Shown here: piece after piece, positions 24,798 through 37,387 of the stretch
How positions within the stretch are numbered: position 1 is the first letter of the stretch
Layout: the number at the start of each line of letters is the position of its first letter
Program-made: the position numbers and the translations under genes
Notes under the pieces: generated by a model
What the model was told of the DNA's origin: nothing
The model's database searches: none
What the model saw: the letters and a program-made list of their open reading frames with translations, nothing else
NCBI GenBank assembly: GCA_003971905.1
Contig: RSEE01000037.1
Location: forward strand, 248,001 to 312,000
Reading direction: 5' to 3'
Source of the DNA: Moniliella sp. 'wahieum'
Lineage: Eukaryota > Basidiomycota > Moniliellomycetes > Moniliellales > Moniliellaceae
Length of the DNA stretch: 64,000 nt

Positions 24798-25497
24798 TTA
24801 CTTCTTGGCCGTCTTCTTCGTCGTGGCCTTCTCCGTCTTCTTGGCCGCAGGCTTGGCAGCCTTCTTGGTCGTGCTCGACGTCTTCTTGGCCGCGGGCTTC
24901 TTGGTCGTCGCCTTGGTGCCTGCCTTCTTAGCTGCGGGCTTCTTAGCCTTGGCCTTTTCCGTCTTGGGCTTGACCTCCTTAGGCTTCGTCTCCTTCGCGA
25001 CGGCCGCCTTGGTACCGGGCGCGAGCTTCACCTTGCCAGAGGGGCCCTTGGGCAAGACAACACCTTCTTCTCGGCACCCTTGGTGATCGCACGCGCAACC
25101 AAGTTGCTGAACGCAGCCGGGCTGAGCGACGCCGTGGGGGTGTGCTTAGCCTGGATCCACTTCTTGAGCATAGGGCGCGACAGGCCGGTGCGCGACGCCT
25201 CAGGGTGAGCAAGGATAGCTTCCTTGATCATTGTCTGAACAGGAGACAAAGGAGCATGTCAGCTTTGATCCAGGGGGGTGGGGGGTGCCACCATCTCCCT
25301 CGAACCGACCAAGGGAGAGAAGCAATGGCCTCGACTCAAGGAAGGTCCGATGACTACCAACCGAGAGCAGTAGACAACGCGCTCTCCCGCAGAGGATCAG
25401 GTGGGGAAGGAATGAAGAGAAAAACGCACCTCTACGACGGCCCAGCGGGCTTGGTGCTCGCCTTGGGCGCGGCCTTCTTCGTGGTAGCAGTCGACAT
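24798..25497 (-). CDS. HHO1: Linker histone H1
   Basis: H1 binds linker DNA and compacts chromatin. Exon 1 (25430-25497) encodes MSTATTKKAAPKASTKPAGP and ends in S-V-E once a missing base is allowed for; as printed it reads into a TAG. The intron is 25235-25429 (195 bp, GTGCGT donor, CAG acceptor). Exon 2 carries the winged-helix globular domain (TMIKEAILAHPEASRTGLSR, PMLKKWIQAKH, AFSNLVARAITKG) and then, after a second lost base at about 25058, the loop GPSGKVKLAP and a Lys/Ala/Pro-rich tail (PAAKKAGTKATTKKPAAKKT). TAA is at 24798-24800. About 170 residues, single globular domain. Confidence 0.92.
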
Positions 25498-27112
25498 CGT
25501 AGGGAACGAGGTTAGAGGAGGATGAGGTGGTGGTGGTGGTGAAGGCGAAAAGGGCTGGATGTGGTGGTGGTAAAGAAATGAAAACCAGGAGCGTGGCGGC
25601 GATGGTATGCCTCGTGTCGCCTGAGGCCTGACCATCCCAAGGAGTCCTTAGGCCTTACCACTGTCTTATTGCCCTTGCGCGTTGGGCTTGTGAACGTTGT
25701 GAACGCGGTTACGATCATTGGTCGATCATCGCAACTGAGTACTGACTACTGATTCGTAGCCCTGCTTCTCCTGCTTGCAATGGATAATGGGTCGAGATAA
25801 CGTTCACAAAAACAATGTCCCCCCTGTTGCCGTCAGTACTCAGTCAGGGAAGCCTCCCCGCAAGGCTCAAGGCCAAAAGTCCTGAGTCCACTAATCAAGC
25901 TCCAAACCCTTCACAGCCCAAGGGAAGCAGCCACATAACCCTAACCGCATCACTGTTGAATATTGGTGCGCATATTAATTGCCGCGGGGCCCTGGCCTAA
26001 CCCGTCTATGCAATAGTAGCAGGTGATTTACAACGCACTCGAAATGGGCGCACACGTATAAGCCAACTAACCGGTTACGGTCACCAGGCCAGGTTCACAA
26101 CTATTGTGAACGTGCAAACCCGCATCCTACAGCATCAGCACCACGCGTTGGTTGGAGAACCGAATCTGCCGCTGGGTTCCACACCACCAACCACAACTCT
26201 GGCCCTCTGCAAACGCAATCAATTATGCCATCCCACAGATGCCACCGTCGCAGCAAGCATTTCAGACGTGGCAGGTTGGGTGAGCCAGCGTTTGGTGCAG
26301 TTTGTACTCCCCCAATCGAGTCCTAGGCCTTAAGCCCTAGGCCCTATAGGCTAGTGGCAGTGGATGAGATGATGATGTGCATCTGGACATGACCATGACT
26401 GAGCGATGAACGTTCAATGAACACAACCTTCGCCAGCGGAACTTTTCGTCAGTCAGTTTTTTCAGTGAGTAAACATGTTCTCAGCAGTCCTGGGCGAAGT
26501 GGTCTCCGCCTCGTCATAACTATACAAAATAGTACCTGGGGTAGCCGGTTAGAACACAGACCTTGGGCAGTCCCTGGTACTTGGCCTCACTTCTCGCAAT
26601 CCACCTGCTTTTGAGTAGAACAGAATGCAGCCCCTTCCCTCTCGGCGTCCAAAGCATGGGCCCACCTGGTAGTCGATGTTTACATGGTTTGCTTCCTCGC
26701 CTGGTTTCCTCTTTTCCTCTTCTTAATCCTCCCCAGCCGTCGGTTCATTGAGACTGCGGGTGTGCCCCGAACGGCGCGCGCACTAGGTTGAGGATCGGAT
26801 GCCACCCTGCCTCGTGGACCGGCCCGCGTCCTGATAGAATGATGGGTATGAGTTCTGGCAGGAAGGATGTGCTCCAAGGATGGGATAAGTACTCTGCTGT
26901 CAATCTGGTTGCTGGCCACAACCAGGCAGATGTCCCACTCTGCCCCCTTTGGTAGCATCGTGAGCTGCCTGTGAGCGAGGGTGCTGGGCTTGCGTTGCCA
27001 CCACCGACTTAGGTCGTTTGGTGGTGAGCCTGACGCACTGGCAGGATTGGGACGTGGGGGTGATAGAAGATGATAGCAGGTGAGATCTGAGGGGAGTAAC
27101 AAGTAACTAGTG
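25498..27112. promoter_or_regulatory. H1 upstream region, then intergenic DNA
   Basis: GTGAACG or its complement occurs at 25690, 25699, 25801 and 26106, mostly as TTGTGAACG or CGTTCACAA; a near match GGTTCAC is at 26093. These match the H3/H4 promoter element. From about 26120 to 27112 I see nothing but short frames and AGGCCTTA-type low-complexity sequence near 26325. Confidence 0.5.
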
Positions 27113-27595
27113 ATATGATAGCTTGGCTTTGGGGCCAGGACACTAGGCAAGTGCATACCACCGCTTGCGCTATGGGGTTAGGGTGACAAGCGGGAATAGG
27201 GCACGCAGACCCAAAATCAGAGAGGGGCCGGGTCAGGCCTCAGGTCTAGGTCCAAGTCCTCGCAGCGACTGGCGCAGCGCTGGGCGGGCCTAGCTATGAG
27301 ACATGCAGCTGGCGCGCTGCTGTCCAGCACACACTGCCCTGTGCTATTGGGCTATTATCACCGCAAGCATCATCATCGGTGGTCACCCATGCAGCGTCAT
27401 CCATCACCCGTCCCTGCCGCCCAACAGGATGAGCCACAGACGCCGTGCCCGAGTGCGATGCGCACCTCCCCCCATATCACCGGTCGTACTCTTTTGGGAC
27501 CTGAGCTTTCCTTTTAGGCGATGGCCGCTCGTGTTTCAGATTGCACTCGCATCCGGCCCATTTTTTACCACGCGCCTTGCTTTTAACCTGCGTGC
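27113..27595 (+). repeat. Arm B of the large inverted repeat; promoter of the kinase-like gene
   Basis: It is the reverse complement of window bases 1-478 at very high identity; outside it the similarity fades to the left (to about 27010). It ends 80 bp before the ATG at 27675 only because arm A is cut by the window edge. Confidence 0.85.
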
Positions 27596-27674
27596 ATGCC
27601 CGCCGTCTTTCTCCCACCTACACCACCTCTGCCTCCTCTCTGCGACGACCACGACTACCCGCTTCCATTGCAAA

Positions 27675-29543
27675 ATGGTGCAGCTGTCCGTCTCGTCCCA
27701 GCGCGCTATGCCCTACCGCACCGTCTTCCCCCGTCCCAGCCTCGCCCAGCAGCTGGGCAAACGCATCTCCCCCGTCCTGCGCCGCACAGGCCGCCACCTC
27801 GGCATCGACGGCGACGGCGTCGTCGGCACTCGTCGCATCGTTCGTCGTCTTCCAGCAGCACCGGCTCTTCGTCGTCCTTCTCCTGAGCTGGGCCCGCTCC
27901 CTCCGCCACTGTATCCGAAAGAAATCGCCACCGCATCTGGTGGACAGCGCAAGCGCACGCATCAGGATGAGGATGAGGATGAGGACGCGGACGCGGACGC
28001 GGATACGAATGCTACGGGCGGACCCTCGGTCAAAAAGGCCAGGTTGGACCATGCTCGGTTCCCTGGCGCCACCACCCCCGCGCCCGCGATGGTCGCTCGG
28101 AAGCCTGAGGCGGCCCCGGCCGTCCTCGCGTTCAACGTGCAACCCCTCCTCGCGTTCAACGTGCAACCCTTCCTCGCGTGCAAATTGCCACCCCACCTCC
28201 TGCGCACACCGCAACTCCTCCCGCGCACACTGCAACTCCTCCTCCCGTTCAAACTGCAAAGGTACGGATCCATCCCCATTCGTGCCAGTGAACCACTGTA
28301 ACGCTAACCTCTTGACCATGTGCATGTGCAGCATCTTCGCCCGGTGAACAAAGAACAGGACGATGATGCAGCGGAGTTGGACGTTCTCGCCAGCATTGGT
28401 GGCACGCAAGTTTGTGGCCCAGCCAATATGGCGATGGGCGACAGCATTCTGGCGTATCGCTACATGGTTACCAAGAGCCGGGGCAAGACGAAGTACGGCG
28501 AGGCCGTCTCCGCGCTTGACATGGTCACCAACCAACAAGTGGTTATCAGTGTCAGCGGCTCTGACAAGGCCAGGCGCATCGAGACGTTGTGTCACGCCCG
28601 GAACCTGCATGCAGTCGGTGCGATGAATGCCAACGTGATTGGGTGGACGCGCATGCGCGATGTGTTTCTCTACAACCGCACCCGACTGTGCATTGTGTTT
28701 GACCGCCAGGCCAGCTCGGTGGACTACTTTTTGAAGCGCCAGCTCCAAGGCCGTCGCATGCCCCCGGAACACATTCAGTCCATCATGAAGCAAATCCTCC
28801 TCTTTCTTGCCTCGATCCATGACCAGGGCTTGGTCCATGGTAACCTCACCGCAGACAACGTCCTGCTGGACAGCACTGAAGCTGCTGTGCGCATCCCCGA
28901 TCCGTCCAAGCCTGGCCAAACGATTCCCTCCTCTCCTCTTCCAGCGTCCACGTGGCCGATGCGAGCCACGTTCGTGCGCGGCCCAGCATGAGCCGAGTGC
29001 GCTTCCCAAGGCTTGCCGCCCGCCCGAGGCGCTGCTTCGCACTCATCCCTGGTCGGCTCCGCTGGACTTGTGGGCGGCTGGGTGCTTGATGCTGCAGCTG
29101 GCGATGGGTCAGGCGCCCTTTGGACCGGAAGGAAGCGCAAAGGAGGCGTACGCCCAGCACCAAGCCACGAAGCCGGAACTTGACCAGAGCGATACGCCCT
29201 CTTGTCTGAGCTTCAGAGCGCCCTGGGTGTGATGCCGAGTGCATTTTAGAACGATTGCCGCCTGAGCAGCGCGAGGCACTCTTCTTCTCCAACGGTACTG
29301 TGCGCACCACCAAGGCCGCCGGGCTGCTGAAACACAGCAACAAGGACGAAAAAGCACAGTACCGGTCCTACGACTATTGGTTTCAAGGACCTTGCCCGTC
29401 AACTTCTTGAACTCGACCCTACTAAGCGCATCACGGCCGAGAAAGCCCTGGAGCATCGCTTCTTTGCGATCCAGCCAAGCAAGGATTACCCACGCACCAT
29501 CCCCTTTGCCTCAGTAAACATATTGTTTATGCACCAACGGTGA
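27675..29543 (+). CDS. Kinase-like protein lacking catalytic residues (probable pseudokinase)
   Basis: The N-terminal part (MVQLSVSSQRAMPYRTVFPR; an acidic DEDEDEDADADAD run with an adjacent KKAR basic patch; repeated FNVQP units) precedes a protein-kinase fold. Subdomains are visible: a glycine-loop remnant RGKTKYGEAV; VVISV where VAIK is expected, so no Lys; RRIETLCHARNL (helix C); LVHGNLTADNVLL in place of HRDLKxxN; VADASHV in place of xDFG; RPPEALL; LDLWAAGCLMLQLAMGQAPF; and LLELDPTKRITAEKALEHRF at the end. Introns: 28262-28331 and probably 28887-28944. Several indels shift the frame. The C-lobe is CMGC-like. Loss of the Lys and the HRD Asp argues against ordinary catalysis; a scaffold or regulatory role is inference. 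Confidence 0.7.
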
Positions 29544-31250
29544 CCTTCTCCCCATATCCCCTTGTTGGTCTTCTGTTGTACTCTGTATTGCTCTTCCGGA
29601 CGGTACCCGGCCCGAGGCCTGATTCCCCACGCATCCTCGCCAGCGGCCTGCATCCCTCTTGCGGCCTGCTTTCCTTTTCCCATATTGCATACCTCTAGCG
29701 GCCTCTCCCGGCCTGCTTCCCCCTCCCCGGCATGTTTCTCTCTCGCGGTCCTTCTGGTTTTCCAAGGAATCCATTTGATCCGTACATCCCATTCTGCCAG
29801 TTCCCTCCCATCGGTTTAGATTCCAGCGGGCAAACGCAAAGTGTATGTGAAGTTCCCGACTCTCGGAGAGATTCGGGAGGCCAGGTAGAGTAGGAGGGCA
29901 CTTTGGCTGTGGAAACTGGAACTGGACTTGGGGCGGGAGCTAGGCTGGACTGTCGGTGCCATCAGTATCAGTGTCAGAGTGTGGCAAGATAGTGGCGTGA
30001 TATATGCTGGCAGCATCAGCTATATATCAGGCCTCGCATGTCACACGCCCCACGCCCTCCTTCGCTCACGGGCGCCACAGTGTGGAGAACCATATCAGAA
30101 GTACCCGGTAACTGTACCACGGTTCCGAAGCCGGCCATACCCGGTACCCAGCCTCCGCTCGAAGCTTGAAGCTTGAAGCTTGAAGCCTTGAAGCTTGAAC
30201 AAGGCCATTGAAAAAACGGCGAGAGGTTAGGTACATGCCCCAGACGAGAAGAAATGGTGCCAGTAAAGATGATGAGGTGGTGCATGATTAGGATGATCGA
30301 TGGGGTCCTAGGTACGGCAGGGTACGGTAGGTGCGGTACGCGCGGTGCGGCCTACGGCCTCCGGGTTCTACCATAGAACAGTGGCGTAGAAGGGCGCAGA
30401 GCCCTGTACATACAGAGTCGTACCATAATGCCATGCATCATGCACCAGCCTCGACATCACCCATCAGGCTCCGGCCCCAGACAGGCAACCTACTGGGCGC
30501 ATATACGAAGCGCAAAGCGCTAAAATTTAAAAGCGCTACAAGACAATAAGCTTGCCCTAGTTTCACATGCAGCAGCCAGGCGGCAGAGCACTGTGTCATG
30601 TCGTCCCAAATCCGCGCTGGTGTGCCCGCAGTGGGGCAGCCCAGCAGTGAGGCAGCCACTGGCTAGTACCATCCCAGCCAGCCAGCCACGCACTGCCTGC
30701 CTGCAGCTGACGCGTGACGCGTGACGCTTAAGACCCCGCCGGCGCGCGGCGTTGGGCCCACGCAGTGCCCACGCACTGAAGGGCAGTCCCGTCCCAGCTT
30801 CCAGCCGAACAGCAGGCAGGCACAGCAGCGCACAGCAGCGCACAGCACCCCACAGCGCCGCAGCGCATGTGCAGAGTAGCCGCGTGCATCAGCTGCTGCC
30901 GCCATGCCCCCAAGTGGGGCCGCTGCACCCGCTGGCTGCCCCCATGCCTCCTCCCCCGCCAGGGTGCAGGCTTGATCACCTGGATCGTCAGACACTCGGG
31001 AGGCTGGGGGGCAGCCTCCGAACCGAATATCCAGCAGAAGGCAACAGCAGAAGAGCTGTCACAAAAGTGGGCCTCAAGCTTCAAGCCAAGCCTCAAGCTT
31101 CAAGCCTCGTCCGCACCGTCGTCCACGCTGTTTTGCCCGACGGCTCGTCTTGCACCTCCCCCTCCACCACCAACACCAACATCCCCGCTCCCGCTCCTAC
31201 TTGCTCTCGGCGCCCTCCCAGCACGAGCACTGCACACTCTTTCCTTCGTT
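29544..31250. other. Intergenic, no supported gene
   Basis: It contains a GAAGCTT tandem array at 30161-30199, a partly inverted relative at 31071-31108, two overlapping ACGCGT boxes at 30710-30722 and CACAGCAGCG tandem sequence at 30820-30850. It includes the glyoxal oxidase promoter. Confidence 0.4.
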
Positions 31251-33580
31251 ATGCTTCTCCCCCTGGCTGTGCTGGCGGCTGCCATCCCCGCGTTGGCTGG
31301 GACCCCCATGTCGTTTGAGGTGTTGACCAAGAACTCCCTTGCCTCGGCCATGATGCTCGGCCTTGTCGACAACAACACTGCCTTTGTTCTCGACAAGGTT
31401 GAGGGCAACCCCACCAAGCTTTCCTCTGGCAAGCCCGTATGGGGCTCCCTGATTGACCTCACCGACGGGTCCGTGCGTGCGATCGACGTCGAGACGAATG
31501 CGTTCTGTGCCGGCGGTGGCACCTTGCCCAACGGCTCCTGGGCTGTCTTTGGCGGAAACCAGGCCGTCAAGTATGGAAACGTCGCCTTGACCGACAGCTT
31601 TAACCCGTACCAATCCAAAGACGGACGCAAATCCATCCGCCTCCTCGACATCCTCAACCTCCAGCCCAGCGGGTACAATTGGGACGATGATGGTCACTTG
31701 CAGATGAACTCCAACCGTTGGTACCCCACCGTAGAGACTTGGCCACGGGCGAGATGGTCATCATGGGTGGCTCCACCTCGGGCGGATACATCAACCGCAA
31801 CACGCCCAACACCGACCCCACATTTGCTACCGCCACCGGCGGTGGTTCCATCACCAACCTCGACATGGGCGGCGCCAATCCCACCTACGAGTATTTCCCC
31901 AACCGCACCAACATTACCGCACAGGGATCCTATGCCGGCATGCAGATGTCCAAGTTCATGACAACCACCAGTGGCCTCAACATGTACCCCCACATGTATC
32001 TCATGCCCAGCGGCAAGATCTTTATGAACGCCAATGCCTCCAACGTACTCTGGGACCACAACCAAAATGTTGAAACCCCCTTACCTGACATGCCAGGTGG
32101 CATCATTCGTGTCTACCCGGCTTCGGCCGCCACGGCCATGAAACCTCTCACGCCGGCCAACAACTGGACTCCAGAGATTCTCTTCTGCGGTGGCATGGTC
32201 CTCGACACTGACAACGATTGGGGCAACTATACCGCGCCCAATGTGAACATGTACGAGACCAAGACTTCTACCTCCTGTGCTTCGATCCAACCGGAGAATG
32301 CGGATGGAAGCATGGTGGCCAATCCAGCGTTTGTGGAAGAGGACGATATGCCGGTGGGGACGGACGATGGGGCAGTTTGTTCACCTGCCCACGGGCCAGA
32401 TGTTGATTGTGAATGGTGCAGAGAACGGCACGGCCGGATACGGAAACACAACATGGAACATTATCAATCTCAATGGCCAGCAGGTTCACCTGGAAGGCAT
32501 GTGTTCTGGTCCGACCTTGACACCGTTGCTCTACGACCCGACGCAGCCCAAGGGCAAGCGTTTGTCGGATGCTAATTTTGGCAAGAGCCAGTATGCTCGG
32601 TTGTACCATTCCTCCGCCATTCTTTCTCCCGACGGCGCGGTTCTGATTGCCGGTAGCAACCCACACAATGACGTGAACGAGCTCATGCCCCTCTCCTCCT
32701 CTCCCCAGGGCTACAACACCACCTATGTGGTAGAGAAGTGGTACCCTGACTACTACTTTGCTCCGCGTCCGCAACCCCAGGCTTGCCCGACACCATTCCG
32801 TTTGGGGGGAGCCCTTTCAATGTGACGTTGCCCGCGGCGTCGATGGGCAAGGCGGCCAACGCACTGGCAGCCGGCGCCAAGGTGATGCTCATCCGTTCGG
32901 GCTTCTCCACCCACGCAATGAACATGGGTCAGCGCTCCGTACAGCTGCAACATACCTACGAGGTTCAGTCCGATGGCAGCGTTGTGCTCACTGTCAATCC
33001 GCTGCCCCCCAACCCGAATCTTCTGACCGTCGGACCGGCTTTGCTCTTTGTCACCGTTGGCGGCGTGCCGTCTCATGGGAAGTTCGTTTCGATTGGCGAG
33101 TCGATGAGCATGGTCGGGATGGCCCCTTGGACGCCCAAGGTGGGTGCAGCACTGCAACAACTTTACACGCCTGTCAACCACTCGTCCTATAACGCCGCCC
33201 CCTCCAAAGTGTACACGGGTACGGGCGCCGTCAACGGCGCGGACGTCAGTACTGGCTTTGGGGCCTCGCACTCGAGCCTGAGTTCGGGAGGCAAAGCGGG
33301 CATCGCAGTAGGGGTGGCGGTAGGAGTAGTGGTGCTTCTGGCCCTGGTGGGGCTGGCTGTATGGTGCTGTCGTCGCCGGAGCGGGTCGACGGCCGCCAAG
33401 CCCGGCTACTCGTATGCGGCCAACGCATCCACCTCGGGCTACTGGGACCAAGCTAGTACCGACAACATGCAGTTGCCGAGCCACCATGGTCCCAACCAGT
33501 CCCAGGCCACCTTCGACTCGTATCACTTGAACCAAGTGTACTCCTCGCGCGAGACCCTGACCCAGCCCAAGATTCAGTAG
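31251..33580 (+). CDS. Membrane-anchored glyoxal oxidase (copper radical oxidase)
   Basis: An extracellular enzyme that oxidises small aldehydes to acids with release of hydrogen peroxide, feeding peroxidases in wood-decay fungi and needed for growth form in some smuts. A signal peptide (MLLPLAVLAAAIPALAGTP) opens the protein. The glyoxal oxidase N-terminal domain shows FCAGGGTLPNGSWAVFGGNQ with the Cys (about residue 86) that crosslinks to the Tyr of NRWYPT (about 158), then RLYHSSAILSPDG with Tyr-His, and FSTHAMNMGQR with the last His ligand in the DUF1929 domain. All copper/radical ligands are present. After a Ser/Gly-rich stem come a membrane helix (AGIAVGVAVGVVVLLALVGL), CCRRR and a cytoplasmic tail of about 70 residues. 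Three indels (about 31740, 32365, 32780) shift the frame. No intron. Confidence 0.92.
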
Positions 33581-36500
33581 CGCTGCAGCGGTGCAAGGGT
33601 GCGCAGAATCTGGGTTCCTGTTCTCAGTCGCTTTGCGCTTATGAGCGCCGTTTCGGCTCCTAGTCCCTAGTTAGGATATGGGTTCTTGCGGTCGATGATA
33701 CGGTTTTTTGTCATTCGTTTCGTTTTCCCCTTTTTACCTCTACCCCCCTCCCACCTCCGCGTACCCATACCCGGGCCCTTACCCCAACTGCAACCTTATT
33801 CTGACCCTTATGCCTCTTCCCCGTCATGCTTTTCGATGGCATGTGCTCTGTTTCTTGTATCCTGTGTAATCATTTGGGCCCTTTGGTACTACGACCCATG
33901 TTTCCCACAACCTACTTCTACCACTCACTTTTCCCCATCTATGATCGCATTCTTCCTCGTTATCCCACCTTTTCTTCTCGTCTCTCCCTTAGACTGTTTG
34001 TTTTAGGAGAGTTTGGTAGAATGAACTCGCTTGTCGACAATGCCGATTGGCTCCCACCTGAAGGGGACGGCACAGACATGCTCGAAAAGAACAAAAAGCA
34101 AAGAGCATCTTAGATGTGGCTCAGAAAGCTAGGTTGCAGGTGTAATCTACGGAATCAGTTCATAGCCTTTGCAAAACGAATAAGCGTCACAAGAACAACC
34201 AAACTACATGGCCGTGGGAGATATCGTCCATCTCGGGGCCGGCCGTTGGGTTCAACGGCGGGGCGTTGGACATGGGGTGGTATGGAGGGCTAAAGAAAGC
34301 CAGGAAGGCTGAGTTAGATCAAACCTAACAGGAGATGGAGATGGGAGAAAAGATGGGTATCATATTCATCGAGTGGAAAGAGGGAGAGGTATATATGCCT
34401 CGGAGAAGAAGAGAACATCCGAGCTGAGTCACACAGGGAAGAAGGATAGCATAGTCAAAGGGGGAAAACAGGGTTTAGAATATATCAGGGACCAGTCAAC
34501 TTGGTGATCAAACGATGACCAAGTAGGTCTGATCGATCTGATCCCGATAGCCTACATATCACAGGCTCGCCCAACCAGCGTGGGCTGCTGGTTCGTGCCA
34601 GCCAGCAATCAAGAGGCCAATGGAGTCAACGCACATAACATGCACATAACAAGCCATAACCCTCAACTTCCTCTGCCATTTGCTTCCAATCCGGATGCAT
34701 AGCGCGCATGATGGATACGAAAATGAGCATGGTGAACGTGTGAGCGATGATGCTTCTTCTCCGATGAGATTTTGCAGTAACTGAAGCTTTTCCAGTGCTC
34801 AAATATCTTAGTGGTCGTCATGAGGGCATCGTATCCCTGCGTTCTCATGACCAGGGTGAAGACTGGGGGGCGGCCTTATTATATGGCGTTCTTGTAGCAT
34901 TAGAGCGGTCGAAACAATGCCGGAAGAGTCCAGGCCGCCATCAGGAGATAATGCAGATAATATTCCTGTGGTGTGGTATGCCGCAAACACGCCTCCACTG
35001 GCAAACTTGTAGCAATGGCAGGAGTGCAAGGCAGGGGAAGAGGTGGTGTGAATGCAATCAGGGGGAAGGCAGCCCGGAGGCGCAACAGGAAGGGGGGAGG
35101 GCGCCTCGCACAAAACTGCCAACACGATGGATACTAGATGCTTTCTAGTCTCTTCTTTCCGCACCTCCTGATAGCTGAGCGACGGGGAGCCCGATGTGCC
35201 TCTCCTCTATGGGCTTTTTCTGTCAGCAAGTGAGGAAGAGCTGCCGGCCCGAGTTAGGAGGAAGGGAAGAGAGGATGAACTCTGGTTTGTAGCGACGATG
35301 GGACGGTGGTACATTAGGACTTCGGGTGCATGCAAACCACGGATGCGCGGAGGGTCCCATGTGTTCTTCCTGGTATCTTCACGCCACAGGGATGTGCTCA
35401 CGAGATACATCGAATGCTTTTCGTATGGGAGCCCAAAATCAGCGTCATCGCCATCATCGTCCGAGCCGGTTTCGGCTGCACGGTGTCCATCCCTTTTCAT
35501 GTTCAAAGCCGAGTCCTTCTCTCGGGGACTGGGGTGTGCCTGGGGATGATTGTTCGGCTGGATGACCTTTTGCGACGCTGGCACCAGACCACTACCTTGA
35601 CCGCATGCCCCCGCTTCCTTTTGTGCTCCTATTATTATCGTCACCGATGACGGCCTTCTTCGAACCCCTGCCACGCTCCTGCTTTCTCTGCAGGAGGGTC
35701 ATTGCCTTCACTCGATCCTTTGTTCGCCTCCGTCCTCGTGCACATGGCATCAAAGAAGTCCCCAACAGCTCGTTCAACTGTACGTCCAGTCGCTAGTCAC
35801 TAGTAGTAGGCAGTCAGCCGCCGGGGCCACCTGTGCGCGGCCAATGGGCTCCGCACGACACTACCGCCGTATCTTACCCACGAGCACGCGTTTGCAGTCA
35901 TGTGGTTGTCCTCAAAAGTGCTGGACAGTACAGACAGACAAATTGTTGGGGAAACGGGAAGCAAACACCGTAGTGATGAACATGTGAATGTGAGAAGGCC
36001 TGTACGGTTGGGTACAGTAAGTACAAGTGTCGCCTGCTGGGGGCGAGAAAAACCATCTGCTTCGTGCCATAGGAATATAGTTGTTCGACATGGGCCTATC
36101 GCGCTATCGCTGCAAAAGCGGGAGTTTTTGGGACCCTTCTCGTTGCAAGGCGTATACTTGCTGGGGGCCTTTGGGGACAAGCATAGTAGGAGCCCATAAA
36201 GACTGCGACGGGATTTATGTACACCTGGCCATCTGCATCACGTTGAAACTGCCGACAGTCGCCGGAGTCCGGCAGCCAAGGTTTGCGAGACTATCGATTG
36301 AATGAGGAAGAGGGTCGGTTCGGGATTTGTGAATCTGATATCAAATACTTTGCGGTCCACGTGGAGGCATTGGCGGGACAGATGTGAATTATATGTGGAC
36401 GGTGGAGCTGGCGAGCGAAGCGGTGCGACAGGGCGCGACGGGGACGCACATGCTGGGGGCAGAGCGACACGGCCGCAGGGCGGCAGCCGCGTCGCTCGCT

Positions 36501-37294
36501 CGCCTCCTCCACATGCGGGGGCGGCAGCACGGCCGGCTGCACCCTCCGGGCGCGGCGCCAGCCGGCGTCGTGACAGGCGCTGTGCGACGGGGAATTGCAC
36601 ATGCTCGCGCACAACGCTCGCCAGGTCACATGTCAGCGCAGCGCCCCTCAGAGCAGCTCAGCGCGCGCTCTCTCCCTTCCCCCACGCACAATACGAGCGA
36701 ATACAGCCCCTTTGGCACGCCACTACCCACTGCTGCTGTGCCCCTCGCGGGCCTGCGCACGACGCCAGTGCCCCAGGCGTCTTGCTTGCTCGATGGTCGG
36801 TAATCGAATATCCGATTTTCTGGATATACTCCCACCACATACTCTTGAGCATCGACCCGGCTGCAGAGCTGTTCTACTCGATGCCGTTGCAGGACCAGTG
36901 ACTAGTGAGAGACGTGTACCGGCGGTGGCTCCCATATCGTACTCCAACTCCACATGGGTTTCCTCGCATATTACACTTCACACCCTCCCCTCCCCATTCC
37001 ATGTGAAACGCATCCACATAGCGATTGCGTTTGGTTACCGCCAGAGCACTATAGCTCTTTCTGCCAATCTATCTATCTATCAGGGGAGATAGCACCTCAT
37101 CATTTGTTCTAGGCATGCACTGCTGCATGGCACCAACTATACCGTAAAGGTGGGCCTACGGGTACGGAGGGTCCTTGCTTATGCTTTTCGAAGGGCATTC
37201 TACCCATATCACCAGACTAAAACCCACAGCTCCTCATCTTCTGAGAATCACAGAGACCACGTGCTAAGCCCCAGCCCACTATCGTGCCTCTCCC
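33581..37294. other. Long intergenic stretch, no supported gene
   Basis: It is the longest gene-poor stretch besides 12-15 kb. Frames of up to about 200 codons exist (35207-35674 minus, 36302-36901 plus) but lack recognisable domains or codon regularity. One isolated GTGAACG is at 34731. Confidence 0.4.
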
Positions 37295-37300
37295 TTATAA
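37295..37300 (+). promoter_or_regulatory. Candidate TATA box of the OPT transporter
   Basis: TTATAA lies about 90 bp before the ATG at 37388, followed by a C-rich pyrimidine tract (37341-37354). Confidence 0.45.
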
Positions 37301-37387
37301 GCACATCCTTGGGGAAGCCTGTTCTGATCGGTCTCTCAACCCCCCCCCCCCCCCTTCTCCTCTTCCACCTCTTTCACATCCATCATC

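Noticed and set aside
27618-29042. A 474-codon minus-strand open frame opposite the kinase-like gene
   Set aside because: The plus strand shows ordered kinase subdomains and plausible introns; the antisense frame has none and is explained by GC-rich third positions.
32753-33535. A 260-codon minus-strand frame opposite glyoxal oxidase
   Set aside because: Antisense shadow; the plus strand encodes the conserved DUF1929 domain and membrane anchor.
35207-36901. Frames of 150-200 codons in the 33.6-37.3 kb stretch
   Set aside because: No recognisable domain, signal or splice pattern, and frames are open on several strands at once.
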